From the NCBI RefSeq assembly GCF_008974185.1, contig NZ_BKZP01000005.1, positions 62,001-126,000 of the forward strand: 64,000 nt of DNA, given 5' to 3'. The notes under the pieces are model-generated. The model did not search any database and was not told where the DNA came from. It saw only the letters and a program-made list of their open reading frames with translations. The DNA comes from Weizmannia acidilactici (GTDB lineage: Bacteria; Bacillota; Bacilli; Bacillales; Bacillaceae_C). How positions within the stretch are numbered: position 1 is the stretch's first letter; each line of letters starts with the position of its first letter. Below are positions 9,742 to 19,137 of the stretch, one piece after another. The position numbers and the translations under genes are program-made.

Positions 9742-11931
9742 ATGGCGAATGATCGGATTTTGACCGCCGAAGATGTGATTGAACGGACGAAAAAATACTT
9801 AAATGATGAGCATGTGGAATTGGTGCGGCATGCTTACGAGTTCGCCAGAGAAGCGCATATTGCCCAGAAGCGCAAATCGGGTGAGCCTTATATTATTCAT
9901 CCGATCCAGGTGGCCGGGATACTGGCGGATTTGGAGATGGATCCTTCAACCGTTGCAGCCGGTTTTTTGCATGACGTAGTGGAAGATACGGATGTGACGC
10001 TTGACCAGCTGAGGGAAGAATTTAATGATGAAGTCGCGATGCTCGTCGACGGGGTGACAAAACTCGGGAAAATCAAATATAAATCGCACGAAGAGCAACA
10101 GGCGGAAAACCACCGGAAAATGTTTGTCGCGATGGCGCAGGACATCCGCGTTATTTTAATCAAACTGGCTGACCGCCTGCATAATATGCGCACGTTAAAA
10201 CATCTTCCCCCTGAGAAGCAGCGGAGAATCGCGAATGAAACCCTTGAAATTTTTGCGCCGCTTGCCCACCGTCTCGGCATTTCTACCATCAAATGGGAAC
10301 TGGAAGACACCGCGCTCCGTTATTTAAATCCCCAGCAATATTACAGGATTGTCAATTTAATGAAAAGGAAACGTGCCGAGCGCGAACAATATTTGCAAAA
10401 TGTGATTGAAGAAGTAAAAGAGCGGCTGCAGGATATCAATATCAAAGCTGAAATTTCCGGCAGGCCGAAACATATTTACTCGATTTACCGGAAAATGGTG
10501 CAGCAGCATAAGCAGTTCAACGAAATTTACGATCTGCTCGCGGTCAGGATTATTGTCAACAGCATAAAAGACTGTTACGCGGTGCTTGGAATCATCCATA
10601 CATGCTGGAAGCCGATGCCGGGAAGGTTTAAAGATTATATTGCAATGCCGAAACCGAACATGTACCAATCGCTTCATACGACCGTGATCGGCCCGAAAGG
10701 CGAACCGCTTGAAGTGCAGATCCGGACATTCGAAATGCACCGCATCGCTGAGTACGGGGTGGCTGCGCATTGGGCGTATAAAGAAGGCAAAACGGTCAAT
10801 GAAAAAACGTCTTTTGAGAAAAAATTGTCATGGTTCCGCGAAATTTTGGAGTTTCAAAACGAGTCGGCCAATGCCGAGGAATTTATGGAATCGCTGAAAA
10901 TCGACTTGTTCTCGGATATGGTGTTTGTGTTTACGCCAAAAGGGGACGTGATTGAACTGCCTTCAGGGTCTGTTCCGATTGATTTCGCTTACCGGATCCA
11001 CTCGGAAATCGGGAATAAAACGATCGGCGCGAAGGTCAACGGCAAGATGGTGACGCTCGATTATCAGCTGAAAACAGGGGATATTGTCGAAATTTTAACA
11101 TCGAAGCATTCTTACGGGCCGAGCCTTGACTGGATTAATTTAGCGCAAACTTCCCAGGCGAAAAATAAGATCCGCCAGTTTTTCAAACGGCAGCGGAAAG
11201 AAGAAAATATTGAAAAAGGCCGGGAAATGGTCGAAAAAGAAATTCGGGCGCTGGAATTTGATGTAAAAGAAGTGCTTACGTCGGAAAATATAAAACGGGT
11301 CGCGGAAAAATTCAATTTTGCGAACGAAGACGATATGTATGCCGCCGTCGGGTACAATGGGATTACTGCAAGCCAAATTGCCAACCGGCTTACGGAAAAA
11401 TGGCGTAAGCAGCGCGATTCCGAAGAGGCGATTAAAGAAATTGTATCCGAACAAAAGCAGCCTGTAAAACACCGGAAAAGGGATACGGGCGTAACAGTTA
11501 AGGGGATCGACAATTTGCTGATCCGCCTTTCCAAATGCTGCAATCCGGTGCCGGGCGACGAAATTGTCGGGTTTATTACAAAAGGGCGCGGTGTTTCCGT
11601 CCACCGCGCAGACTGCCCGAATGTGCAGAACGAAGAGGCGCGGAACCGGCTGATCCCGGTGGAGTGGGAAACGGATGCGTCCGACCGCAAAGAGTACAAT
11701 GTCGATATTGAAATTACCGGTTATGACCGCCGCGGCCTGTTGAATGAGGTGCTCCAGGCCGTTAATGAGACGAAAACGAATATTTCGGCGGTCAGCGGGC
11801 GGTCGGACCGCAACAAAATGGCAACCATTATTATGTCGATTTCCATTCAAAACATCAGCCATCTTCACCGAGTGGTGGAAAGGATTAAACATATTCCGGA
11901 TATTTATTCTGTCAGAAGGATCATGAGTTAA
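9742..11931 (+). CDS. relA: bifunctional (p)ppGpp synthetase/hydrolase
   Basis: Controls the stringent response. The HD hydrolase domain has [12 protein letters not shown] (about residues 72-83) and [14 protein letters not shown] (about 139-152). The synthetase domain has [20 protein letters not shown] (about 293-312). TGS ([17 protein letters not shown]), the zinc-finger segment [13 protein letters not shown] and a C-terminal ACT domain follow. Both catalytic domains retain their signature residues, so it should make and degrade the alarmone. 729 aa is close to the B. subtilis protein. It is followed by dtd after 13 bases. Confidence 0.97.
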   Translation: MANDRILTAEDVIERTKKYLNDEHVELVRHAYEFAREAHIAQKRKSGEPYIIHPIQVAGILADLEMDPSTVAAGFLHDVVEDTDVTLDQLREEFNDEVAMLVDGVTKLGKIKYKSHEEQQAENHRKMFVAMAQDIRVILIKLADRLHNMRTLKHLPPEKQRRIANETLEIFAPLAHRLGISTIKWELEDTALRYLNPQQYYRIVNLMKRKRAEREQYLQNVIEEVKERLQDINIKAEISGRPKHIYSIYRKMVQQHKQFNEIYDLLAVRIIVNSIKDCYAVLGIIHTCWKPMPGRFKDYIAMPKPNMYQSLHTTVIGPKGEPLEVQIRTFEMHRIAEYGVAAHWAYKEGKTVNEKTSFEKKLSWFREILEFQNESANAEEFMESLKIDLFSDMVFVFTPKGDVIELPSGSVPIDFAYRIHSEIGNKTIGAKVNGKMVTLDYQLKTGDIVEILTSKHSYGPSLDWINLAQTSQAKNKIRQFFKRQRKEENIEKGREMVEKEIRALEFDVKEVLTSENIKRVAEKFNFANEDDMYAAVGYNGITASQIANRLTEKWRKQRDSEEAIKEIVSEQKQPVKHRKRDTGVTVKGIDNLLIRLSKCCNPVPGDEIVGFITKGRGVSVHRADCPNVQNEEARNRLIPVEWETDASDRKEYNVDIEITGYDRRGLLNEVLQAVNETKTNISAVSGRSDRNKMATIIMSISIQNISHLHRVVERIKHIPDIYSVRRIMS

Positions 11932-11944
11932 AGGAGTTTAGAAG

Positions 11945-12385
11945 ATGAGGGTTGTACTGCAGCGCAGCAAAGAAGCGCGCGTAACCGTAAACGGGGAAAT
12001 TGCAGGCAGGATCGAAAATGGTTTTGTCTTGCTCGTCGGAGTTACCCATGAAGATACGGAAAAAGACGCGGCATATTTGGCTGAAAAAATTGTCCATTTG
12101 CGTGTATTTGAAGATTGCCAGGGAAAAATGAACTTGTCGCTGCTTGACACGGGTGGAGAGATTCTTTCGGTTTCCCAGTTTACGCTGTACGGGGATTGCC
12201 GGAAAGGGCGGCGCCCGAATTTTATGGAAGCGGCCAAGCCTGGTCATGCAGAAAAGATATATAACGAGTTTAACCGGCTGCTCGCGGAAAAAGGCGTCCA
12301 TGTCGAAACCGGCAGATTCGGGGAAATGATGGATGTCCGGCTGACGAATGACGGGCCGGTCACACTCATTTTGGAAAGCAAATAA
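11945..12385 (+). CDS. dtd: D-aminoacyl-tRNA deacylase
   Basis: Removes D-amino acids (and glycine on tRNA-Ala) from tRNA. The two substrate-pocket motifs SQFTLYGD (about residues 77-84) and NDGPVTL (about 138-144) are intact. At 146 aa it is full length. Co-transcribed with relA, as in other Firmicutes, with AAAGGAG before the ATG. Confidence 0.96.
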   Translation: MRVVLQRSKEARVTVNGEIAGRIENGFVLLVGVTHEDTEKDAAYLAEKIVHLRVFEDCQGKMNLSLLDTGGEILSVSQFTLYGDCRKGRRPNFMEAAKPGHAEKIYNEFNRLLAEKGVHVETGRFGEMMDVRLTNDGPVTLILESK

Positions 12386-12398
12386 ACGTTTATACAGA

Positions 12399-12424
12399 AA
12401 CTCCGGCAAAGCCGGGGTTTTTTA
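12399..12424 (+). terminator. terminator of relA-dtd
   Basis: AACTCCGGC, a 3-base loop and GCCGGGGTT are followed by a T run. Confidence 0.8.
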
Positions 12425-12526
12425 TGCAAGAAGGAAATGTTATATTCGTAATTGATTTTCATAAAATTTCCGGTTATCCAGCGGGGGAAACTGCCCTGGC
12501 AGCAGATGAAGAAGTAAAATCGTTTA

Positions 12527-12613
12527 CAACTTATTTTTTAACAAAAATAAGTTGACAACTATCATTCAAATATGCGAAGATAGATTTCGTTAATAATTCG
12601 TATGCGAATTATT
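12527..12613 (+). promoter_or_regulatory. promoter with two palindromic operators, probably MarR-controlled
   Basis: A 12-bp arm inverted repeat (CAACTTATTTTT / AAAAATAAGTTG, 12527-12554) overlaps a TTGACA at 12552-12557. A second, perfect palindrome AATAATTCG-TATG-CGAATTATT lies at 12592-12613. The -10 is poor. The two sites flank the expected start of the MarR-HlyD-MFS operon. They differ in sequence, so they may bind different regulators. That MarR binds here is inferred from position. Confidence 0.6.
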
Positions 12614-12652
12614 TTGTACCAAACAATTTATATGCCAAAGGAAGGGGGATAC

Positions 12653-13093
12653 ATGGATCTCTGTACGAATGAATTGTTGAGGTCTCTTGCCAAGCTGAAT
12701 AAAGCCATTCTCCGCGTAGCCACAAAAGATGCGGAACAGCATGGCTTAACAGTAATGCAAATGTTTGCCTTAAATGCCATCAAGTTTCACCCAAACATGC
12801 GGTTAAACGAACTGGCTGAAAGTATTCGCTTAACGAACAGTACAGTAAGCGGCATCGTCGACCGGCTGGTTCACCATGGGCTTGTGAACAGAATTCCGTC
12901 TGTGAATGACCGGAGGGCCATTGTCCTCTGTTTGACCGATAAGGGGGAACACAAGCTTGATGAGCTTATGAATGGCAACTCTTTATTGAAAAAAAAAATG
13001 GATGCAATCGAAAAAGCATATGGGGCGGAATTGAAAAATATGTTGAAGCTCCATGAAGATATGCTGAAGATATTAACATCTGAGGAGGAATAA
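12653..13093 (+). CDS. MarR family transcriptional regulator
   Basis: Winged-helix repressor of 146 aa. The helix-turn-helix and wing cover about residues 50-95, with LAESIRLTNSTVSGIVDRLV as the recognition region and VNDRRAIVLCLTDKG as the wing. It is first in an operon with an HlyD-type adaptor and a DHA2 pump, the order of B. subtilis yhbI-yhbJ-yhcA, so it most likely represses that efflux system. The ATG at 12653 has GAAGGGGG upstream. Its ligand cannot be read from the sequence. Confidence 0.9.
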   Translation: MDLCTNELLRSLAKLNKAILRVATKDAEQHGLTVMQMFALNAIKFHPNMRLNELAESIRLTNSTVSGIVDRLVHHGLVNRIPSVNDRRAIVLCLTDKGEHKLDELMNGNSLLKKKMDAIEKAYGAELKNMLKLHEDMLKILTSEEE

Positions 13094-13101
13094 AGAATAC
13101 T

Positions 13102-13752
13102 ATGAGCGCAAGACGCATGATTTTATTAAACATCATTATTCTCGTCATTTTGGTTGGCGGCGGTTTTACCGGCTACTACTTCTACAACCGCTCGGTCAGT
13201 TATGTGACAACCGATAATGCGTATATTGACGGCCAGCAAGTTACGATTGCCTCCCCTGCAACAGGCAAACTCGTATCATGGAACGGGCAGGAAGGCAAGG
13301 AGTTCTCAAAAAATGAAAAAATCGGTACGATCCAGGTCCAAAACGGTACTTCTACTGTAAAAATGGACGTGAAAGCGCCGGCTGACGGCACGATCGTGAA
13401 AAACTCCGCAGTGACGAATACGTATGTTTCAGCGGGAACCACGCTTGCGCAAAGCTATAACTTGGATGCTTTATATGTAACGGCTGAAGTAAAAGAAACG
13501 GATATCAACGATGTTAAAACCGGCCAGGATGTTGATGTGTATGTGGATGCCTATCCAAATACAAAAATTACCGGAACTGTAGATTCAATTGGAAAAGCGG
13601 CTGCCAGCACGTTCTCCCTGATGCCGACGGACAGAAGTTCCGGCAACTACACGAAAGAAACGCAGGTAATTCCTGTGAAAGTGAAGCTTGACAGCTACGG
13701 CGGATTGGATTTGGTTCCAGGCATGAATGTGACTGTGCGTATCCATAAGTAG
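13102..13752 (+). CDS. HlyD/EmrA-type membrane fusion (adaptor) protein
   Basis: Periplasmic-adaptor-like protein anchored by an N-terminal helix (about residues 7-28). The biotinyl-lipoyl-like half-motifs YVTTDNAYIDGQQVTIASPATG and VKAPADGTIV are joined by a very short spacer, so the long coiled coil of Gram-negative adaptors is missing, as expected for a monoderm. The C-terminal beta-barrel part ends VPGMNVTVRI. 216 aa. It sits between the MarR gene (8 bases) and the pump gene (under 10 bases). Confidence 0.88.
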   Translation: MSARRMILLNIIILVILVGGGFTGYYFYNRSVSYVTTDNAYIDGQQVTIASPATGKLVSWNGQEGKEFSKNEKIGTIQVQNGTSTVKMDVKAPADGTIVKNSAVTNTYVSAGTTLAQSYNLDALYVTAEVKETDINDVKTGQDVDVYVDAYPNTKITGTVDSIGKAAASTFSLMPTDRSSGNYTKETQVIPVKVKLDSYGGLDLVPGMNVTVRIHK

Positions 13753-13761
13753 GTGAATCCG

Positions 13762-15603
13762 ATGGAAAAATTTATCGCAGGTTATGTTCTTTTGTCTATT
13801 ATTTTACTTGTTATTGTTAATTTAGCCATAAGGAACAGGGGCAGGAAGAAAGCAACGGACGTTGCGGAAGCACAGTTTGCCGCACGCCCGCAGCAAATGG
13901 CGGAAACGCAGGTTGAGCCGGTTGAAAAAGCCGAAAACGATGTGCCGGCCGTAACAGTTGAAAAGGCTGAAACAAGCGGGCCGGAAAAAAATGGGCCGGA
14001 TCATTTATTAAATGATGCGGCCCCGGCTGCGCAGGCTTCCATGCCGGCTTCTGCCGCAAGCCGTGCGGAATTGGAAGAAGGGCACGGCAGGGGAAAAATT
14101 ATCTTTGCCATGATGCTTGGCGCGTTTGTGGCGATATTGAACCAAACGCTTTTAAATGTGGCGATCCCGCACATTATGAATGATTTGAATGTGACGGCGA
14201 ACACGGTGCAATGGCTGTCGACCGGTTATATGCTTGTAAACGGAATTCTCGTTCCGGTTACTGCATTTATGATCAGCAAATGGGGCACGCGGAAAATGCT
14301 GATTACGGCAATTTCTTTATTTACAATCGGCTCCGTTTTGTGTGCAATTTCGACGAATTTTTCGATATTGATGCTCGGCCGTATTGTGCAGGCTGCAGGT
14401 GCCGGAATCATCATGCCGCTTATGATGACCGTATTTTTGACCATCTTCCCGCCTGAAAAACGCGGCACCGCGATGGGGATGATGGGGGTAGCTATGATTT
14501 TCGCACCGGCAATCGGGCCGACATTATCAGGTTGGTTGATCGGACACTACGATTGGCATATCCTGTTCTGGATCGTTATTCCGTTCGGGGCGATTGATAT
14601 ACTCGTCTCCTTGATCTGGATGAAAGATGTCATGAAAACGACAAACCCGAAAATCGATATTCCGGGCATTATTTTCTCAACACTCGGTTTCGGTTTTCTG
14701 CTGTACGGCTTCAGTGAAGCAGGGAATGACAGCTGGGACAGCAAAAAAGTCGTCATTTCCCTGATCATTGCTGCCATCTCGCTCATTTTATTCGTTTGGC
14801 GTGAGTTGACGACAGACAAACCAATGCTCGATTTACGCGTATTTAAATATGATATTTTCGCGCTTACGACGGTTGTCAGCATGGTCGTCAATATGGCAAT
14901 GTTTGCAGGGATGATCTTGCTGCCGATTTATTTGCAAAATATCCGCGGCTTTACGGCGCTTGATTCCGGTTTGCTGATGCTGCCGGGTGCGATTGTGATG
15001 GGGATTATGTCCCCGATTTCGGGTTGGCTGTTTGATAAAATGGGTGCCAGGCCGCTCGCTGTTGTTGGTCTGATCATTACGGTCTGGACGACTTACGAAT
15101 TTACGAAGTTATCGATGACGACTACCTATACCCACATGTTGATGTTGTATGTGCTGCGGAGTTTTGGCATGTCCTTCATCATGATGACGATCATGACGGA
15201 AGGGATGAACCAGCTGCCGATCCATTTAACAAGCCACGGGACGGCTGCAGCCAATACCGCCCGTACGGTTGCCGGAAGCCTCGGGACGGCATTTCTTGTC
15301 ACGGTAATGTCGACACGGTCCGATTTCCATACGGCCAATTATGTCAATGCTTTTTCAAGCATCAATCCATATGTGTCGGCTAAAATCTCTGCGATTGGGC
15401 AGGGCTTTGCCCATGCGGCAGGCCTGCCGGCGCAGTACGGCCAAGTGCTCGGGACATACGCCCTTTATAAAAAAGCGGTTGTCAATGCGACGATCAGCGG
15501 CATTAATGATGCATTCTTTGTGGCAACTGGAATTGCGGTGTTTGCTTTAATTTTGTCACTTTTTATCAAACGTGCGATGCCCGATCCGACAATCAAGAAA
15601 TAA
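13762..15603 (+). CDS. DHA2-family (14-TM) drug efflux MFS transporter with N-terminal extension
   Basis: Proton-driven multidrug exporter of the EmrB/QacA group. The MFS core starts near residue 110 (IIFAMMLGAFVAILNQTLLN) and shows motif A-like WGTRKML and motif C-like segment GVAMIFAPAIGPTLSGWL. Before it stand one extra helix (residues 3-24) and about 80 residues of Ala/Glu/Pro-rich linker, which the core family does not need. ATG 13762 follows AGGTG; a GTG at 13753 is also possible. It overlaps no gene and ends at a strong terminator. Confidence 0.9.
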   Translation: MEKFIAGYVLLSIILLVIVNLAIRNRGRKKATDVAEAQFAARPQQMAETQVEPVEKAENDVPAVTVEKAETSGPEKNGPDHLLNDAAPAAQASMPASAASRAELEEGHGRGKIIFAMMLGAFVAILNQTLLNVAIPHIMNDLNVTANTVQWLSTGYMLVNGILVPVTAFMISKWGTRKMLITAISLFTIGSVLCAISTNFSILMLGRIVQAAGAGIIMPLMMTVFLTIFPPEKRGTAMGMMGVAMIFAPAIGPTLSGWLIGHYDWHILFWIVIPFGAIDILVSLIWMKDVMKTTNPKIDIPGIIFSTLGFGFLLYGFSEAGNDSWDSKKVVISLIIAAISLILFVWRELTTDKPMLDLRVFKYDIFALTTVVSMVVNMAMFAGMILLPIYLQNIRGFTALDSGLLMLPGAIVMGIMSPISGWLFDKMGARPLAVVGLIITVWTTYEFTKLSMTTTYTHMLMLYVLRSFGMSFIMMTIMTEGMNQLPIHLTSHGTAAANTARTVAGSLGTAFLVTVMSTRSDFHTANYVNAFSSINPYVSAKISAIGQGFAHAAGLPAQYGQVLGTYALYKKAVVNATISGINDAFFVATGIAVFALILSLFIKRAMPDPTIKK

Positions 15604-15616
15604 AGTTGGTATTAAA

Positions 15617-15658
15617 AAAGCCGAAGGGGCCCTTTACTTTTTGCCCTTCGGCTTTTTC
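15617..15658. terminator. bidirectional terminator
   Basis: AAAAAGCCGAAGGG and CCCTTCGGCTTTTT pair around a short spacer and serve both the efflux operon and the convergent amidase gene. Confidence 0.85.
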
Positions 15659-15659
15659 C

Positions 15660-17144
15660 TTACTGGAAATACTGCTGCAGCCCGTCATAGATCCCGGTTA
15701 CCGCCTTCGTTTGGAATGATTTACCCAAAATGAGCTTTTCTTCTTTCGGGTTGCTTAAATACCCGAGCTCAAGCAAGATTGCCGGCTGTTCATTTTCCCG
15801 GATCACGTGGAAATCCCCAAACTTTACCCCTCTGTCATTTGTGCCGATCAGCCTGCTTATATTTTTGCTTACAATACTTGCAAGAGTGAAGTCGCGCGGA
15901 TGGTAGTAATAAGTCGTGTGCCCGGAAATGGATTCATCTTCGGAACTGTCGAAATGGATGCTGACAAAAGCATCAGCATGGTTTGCGTTTGATACGGCCA
16001 CCCTTTGCGGTAATGATACATAAGTATCGCTGTCACGGGTTAAAATGACTTTGGCGCCCGCGTTTACGAGCTTTTTATACAGGGCATTGGCGGTTTTAAG
16101 CGTAACGAGCTTTTCAAGGGTGCCGCCTGCGCCTGTTGTTCCGTTATCAAACCCGCCGTGCCCGGGATCAATTACAATCGTTTTCCCCTTTAATCCCGGG
16201 CGGTTTTTCCCTGCCGGCCTGCTTGTTTGGACAACCCAGGAAGCCACATATGCGGTAGCGCCGCTGTTCAGCCGGATTTCATACCAGTCCCCAGCCTGTT
16301 TGATCACGGGGTAACTTTCCCCGGCATTGCCGCGGGCGACGGCTGGAGCACTGGATAAAGGCTGGCTGCGCAGGTTTGTGTGATCGTAAAGAAGCTTCAC
16401 TTTCTCCACGTTTTCTGCTTTTTCTACCTGGTTTTCGTGTTCCACATAATAGCCTGCGACCCATCCGTGCGTGCCATTATCCAGTACGACTTCGTACCAA
16501 CCGTGGTCGGCGCCGGTAATTTGCAGCCTTGTTCCATAGCTAGCTGTTGCAACAGTTTCGCCATGGAGTGAAGGGGATTTTCGGATGTTCAACTTAGATG
16601 CAGCAACGATTGCTGCGCTTAGCCCACCTTCCGCTGCTTCCCCGGTATTTTTGTTTTTGCCGGTGTGCACATACTGGCTGCTTGTCCACCCCGATACAGA
16701 GCCACTTTCAATATGCGCCCAGCCGTTATGCATTTCGGTGACAGTTACTTCAATGTTTTTCGCAAGCGAACTCACAACCGGTGCGGTAAGATCCGGACTT
16801 TCCCTGACGCGTAAAATATCGGCGGTGACCACCCCCATTTTGGCGGATTGTGTTGTTTTATTGCTGCTTTCTTCCACCAGCCAACCGGCAATCCATCCCG
16901 CGTCCCCCGACGGCATGCGGATTTGGCGCCAGTCCCCGTCTTTTTGCAGGACGGCAAATGTTTCATTTTGAAGCGCTTCACCGATGATCGGGTAAGATAA
17001 CCCTGGGCCGCTCCGGATATACACGATTTCATGGGTGACGGTAACAGTTTCGTTTGCCTTTGCTGATACGGTCCTAAGAGCCGCCGGTGCAACAAGAAAA
17101 ATAAGCATTACGAAAAGCGCCATCGCCATGATTTTTTTCTTCAC
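15660..17144 (-). CDS. N-acetylmuramoyl-L-alanine amidase with four SH3 domains (YrvJ-like)
   Basis: Secreted cell-wall hydrolase. A signal peptide (MKKKIMAMALFVMLIFLV...) is followed by four bacterial SH3 repeats, each with an R-x-x-P/G-x-x-based core (IRSGPG, VRESPD, IRKSPS, LRSQPL), then an Amidase_3 domain. Zinc ligands are visible: DPGHGG, the Glu of GGTLEKL, SIHFDSS; and catalytic Glu in LLELGYLSN. The GTG at 17144 is chosen because AGGGGTGG stands before it and the signal peptide starts there; the longer frame adds no sensible leader. 494 aa. Neighbour of yrzK and hisS, as B. subtilis yrvJ. Confidence 0.9.
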   Translation of the reverse strand: MKKKIMAMALFVMLIFLVAPAALRTVSAKANETVTVTHEIVYIRSGPGLSYPIIGEALQNETFAVLQKDGDWRQIRMPSGDAGWIAGWLVEESSNKTTQSAKMGVVTADILRVRESPDLTAPVVSSLAKNIEVTVTEMHNGWAHIESGSVSGWTSSQYVHTGKNKNTGEAAEGGLSAAIVAASKLNIRKSPSLHGETVATASYGTRLQITGADHGWYEVVLDNGTHGWVAGYYVEHENQVEKAENVEKVKLLYDHTNLRSQPLSSAPAVARGNAGESYPVIKQAGDWYEIRLNSGATAYVASWVVQTSRPAGKNRPGLKGKTIVIDPGHGGFDNGTTGAGGTLEKLVTLKTANALYKKLVNAGAKVILTRDSDTYVSLPQRVAVSNANHADAFVSIHFDSSEDESISGHTTYYYHPRDFTLASIVSKNISRLIGTNDRGVKFGDFHVIRENEQPAILLELGYLSNPKEEKLILGKSFQTKAVTGIYDGLQQYFQ

Positions 17145-17304
17145 ATATCCACCCCTCGTCCCTGTTTGAATTGACGGTAATATTTGTGCACTATTCATTA
17201 TTCGTGGTCCGTAAAAAAACTCCTTTTTTCGGGTAAGAAAAAAATGAAAATAGGGAAAAATAACCTGGAGAAACGGATTTAGACATGCAAAGGAGTGACC
17301 AGCA

Positions 17305-17481
17305 ATGAGAGCAGCGGATAAAAATGCGGCAGCAAACAATGCGGTCAACCAATTTTACGGTGTCAATTTCCGTGATGCGGCAAGCGCGGAAATTGAAGCG
17401 CTCGATCTTGAATTGGCATCGGAATCTGGATTATCTAGAAGCGGCGTGAAATTGCTGAAAAAAAAGCTGGGCCGGTCGTAA
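17305..17481 (+). CDS. yrzK: YrzK-like small protein
   Basis: 58-residue hydrophilic protein of unknown function, starting MRAADKNAAANNAV and ending LLKKKLGRS. AAAGGAGTG stands 8 bases before the ATG. In B. subtilis yrzK lies between the yrvJ amidase and the hisS T-box, exactly this place. The middle (SAEIEALDLELASESG) and end look helical. Assignment rests on position and general similarity. Confidence 0.65.
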   Translation: MRAADKNAAANNAVNQFYGVNFRDAASAEIEALDLELASESGLSRSGVKLLKKKLGRS

Positions 17482-17534
17482 CCTAAAAGATGGGGGAATT
17501 TTGCCGGTAGCCTTGACAATGGAGGAACCTGCGC

Positions 17535-17820
17535 GTATCATAATAAAAATAGATGACAAAATTGCAAAAACCGATGACAAAGCAAAGTAATTAAGATACG
17601 GGTGAAAAGAGAGGAAATGTCCCAGGCTGAAAACATTTCCGCACCGCGGCTTAATGAACGAACACTTTGTAGGTTCCGTCCTGAACGGGCAACGCTCCAG
17701 TAGGGCCGGACGTTACAGGCGTTAACTGTAAAAGTGGAAGCACAATGCTTCAATTAGGGTGGCACCACGGGAAATAAGCTCTCGTCCCTTGTTTCGAACA
17801 AGGGACGGGAGTTTTTTATT
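17535..17820 (+). ncRNA. T-box leader of hisS-aspS
   Basis: tRNA-sensing leader that reads through its terminator when the cognate tRNA is uncharged. The T-box AGGGTGGCACCACGG (17756-17770) and a terminator CTCGTCCCTTGT / ACAAGGGACGGGAG plus T6 (17780-17818) are clear. Stem I base CAAAG / CTTTG and an AAGTAA loop-E-like segment can be traced. A CAC (His) triplet at 17663-17665 lies in the expected specifier position; this assignment is inference. Confidence 0.93.
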
Positions 17821-17853
17821 ATACATACATAAGCTCAAGAAGGAGGACGCGAT

Positions 17854-19137
17854 ATGGCCATTCAGATTCCGCGGGGTACGCAGGACATCCTGCCGGGTGA
17901 AGTGGAAAAATGGAATTATATTGAAAATACGGCAAAAAAAATATGCGAAAATTACCAGTACCGGGAAATTCGGACACCGATTTTCGAATATACGGAGCTT
18001 TTCCAAAAAGGGGTCGGCGATACGACGGATATCGTCCAGAAAGAAATGTACACGTTCCGGGACAGGGGGGATCGCAGCCTGACCTTGAGGCCGGAAGGGA
18101 CGGCGCCGGTCGTGCGTTCATTTATTGAACATAAAATGTTCGGAAACGCTGTCCAGCCGGTCAAATTGTATTACAACGGCCCGATGTTTCGTTACGAACG
18201 GCCGCAGGCGGGGCGCTTCCGACAGTTCGTCCAGTTCGGGGTCGAAGCGTTAGGGAGTGAAGACCCGGCCATTGACGCGGAAGTGATTTCGATGGCGATG
18301 GAAATCTATCAACAACTGGGCTTGAAAAACTTAAAACTTGTGATCAACAGCCTCGGGGATAAAGAGAGCAGGATGAAGCACCGGGAAGCGCTAATCAGCC
18401 ATTTTAAACCGCATATCGGCGAATTTTGCACTGACTGCCAAAATCGGCTTGAAAAAAACCCGCTGCGCATTCTTGACTGTAAAAAAGACCATGACCATCC
18501 GCTTATGAAAACAGCGCCGTCCATTTTAGATTATCTGAATGAACATTCAAAAGCGTATTTTGATCAGGTGCTGGATTATTTAAACGCGCTCGGCATTGCG
18601 TATGAAGTGGATTCGACATTGGTGCGTGGGCTGGATTATTATTACCATACCTGCTTTGAAATTATGAGCAATGCGGAAGGCTTCGGCGCGATTACAACGC
18701 TTTGCGGCGGCGGACGTTACAACGGCCTTGTACAGGAAATGGGCGGGCCGGAAACGCCGGGAATCGGCTTTGCGCTCAGCATCGAGCGGCTGCTTGCTGC
18801 GCTCGCGGCGGAAGGAATCGAACTGCCGGTTGCCCGCAGCCTGGATTGTTATGTCGTGGCGATCGGCGATGAAACGAAAACGGCCGCTTTTAAACTGCTG
18901 CATGCTTTAAGAAGCGAAGGTTTCTCTGCTGACAAAGACTATATGGGGCGCAAAGTAAAAGCGCAATTTAAAGCAGCCGACCGGGTGCAGGCAAAATTCG
19001 TTGCGGTTATCGGCGAAGATGAGTTAAAGGAAAATAAAGTCAATGTCAGAAATATGGCGACAGGCGAGCAGAAAGAATTGCCGATTGACGGGTTTATTTC
19101 CGAATTTAAAAAAATGGCAAACATGGGGGAAGAATAA
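17854..19137 (+). CDS. hisS: histidyl-tRNA synthetase
   Basis: Class II synthetase that charges tRNA-His. Motif 2 ([20 protein letters not shown], about residues 111-130), the His-specific [14 protein letters not shown] (about 258-271) and motif 3 ([11 protein letters not shown]) are intact, followed by the anticodon-binding domain. 427 aa. It shares one base with the aspS start codon (TAATG) and is controlled by the upstream T-box. Confidence 0.97.
   Translation: MAIQIPRGTQDILPGEVEKWNYIENTAKKICENYQYREIRTPIFEYTELFQKGVGDTTDIVQKEMYTFRDRGDRSLTLRPEGTAPVVRSFIEHKMFGNAVQPVKLYYNGPMFRYERPQAGRFRQFVQFGVEALGSEDPAIDAEVISMAMEIYQQLGLKNLKLVINSLGDKESRMKHREALISHFKPHIGEFCTDCQNRLEKNPLRILDCKKDHDHPLMKTAPSILDYLNEHSKAYFDQVLDYLNALGIAYEVDSTLVRGLDYYYHTCFEIMSNAEGFGAITTLCGGGRYNGLVQEMGGPETPGIGFALSIERLLAALAAEGIELPVARSLDCYVVAIGDETKTAAFKLLHALRSEGFSADKDYMGRKVKAQFKAADRVQAKFVAVIGEDELKENKVNVRNMATGEQKELPIDGFISEFKKMANMGEE

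Noticed and set aside
12424-12555. 43-codon ORF between dtd and the marR operon
   Set aside because: No ribosome site; the ATG lies in the terminator T run and the end covers the operator palindrome. Probably chance.
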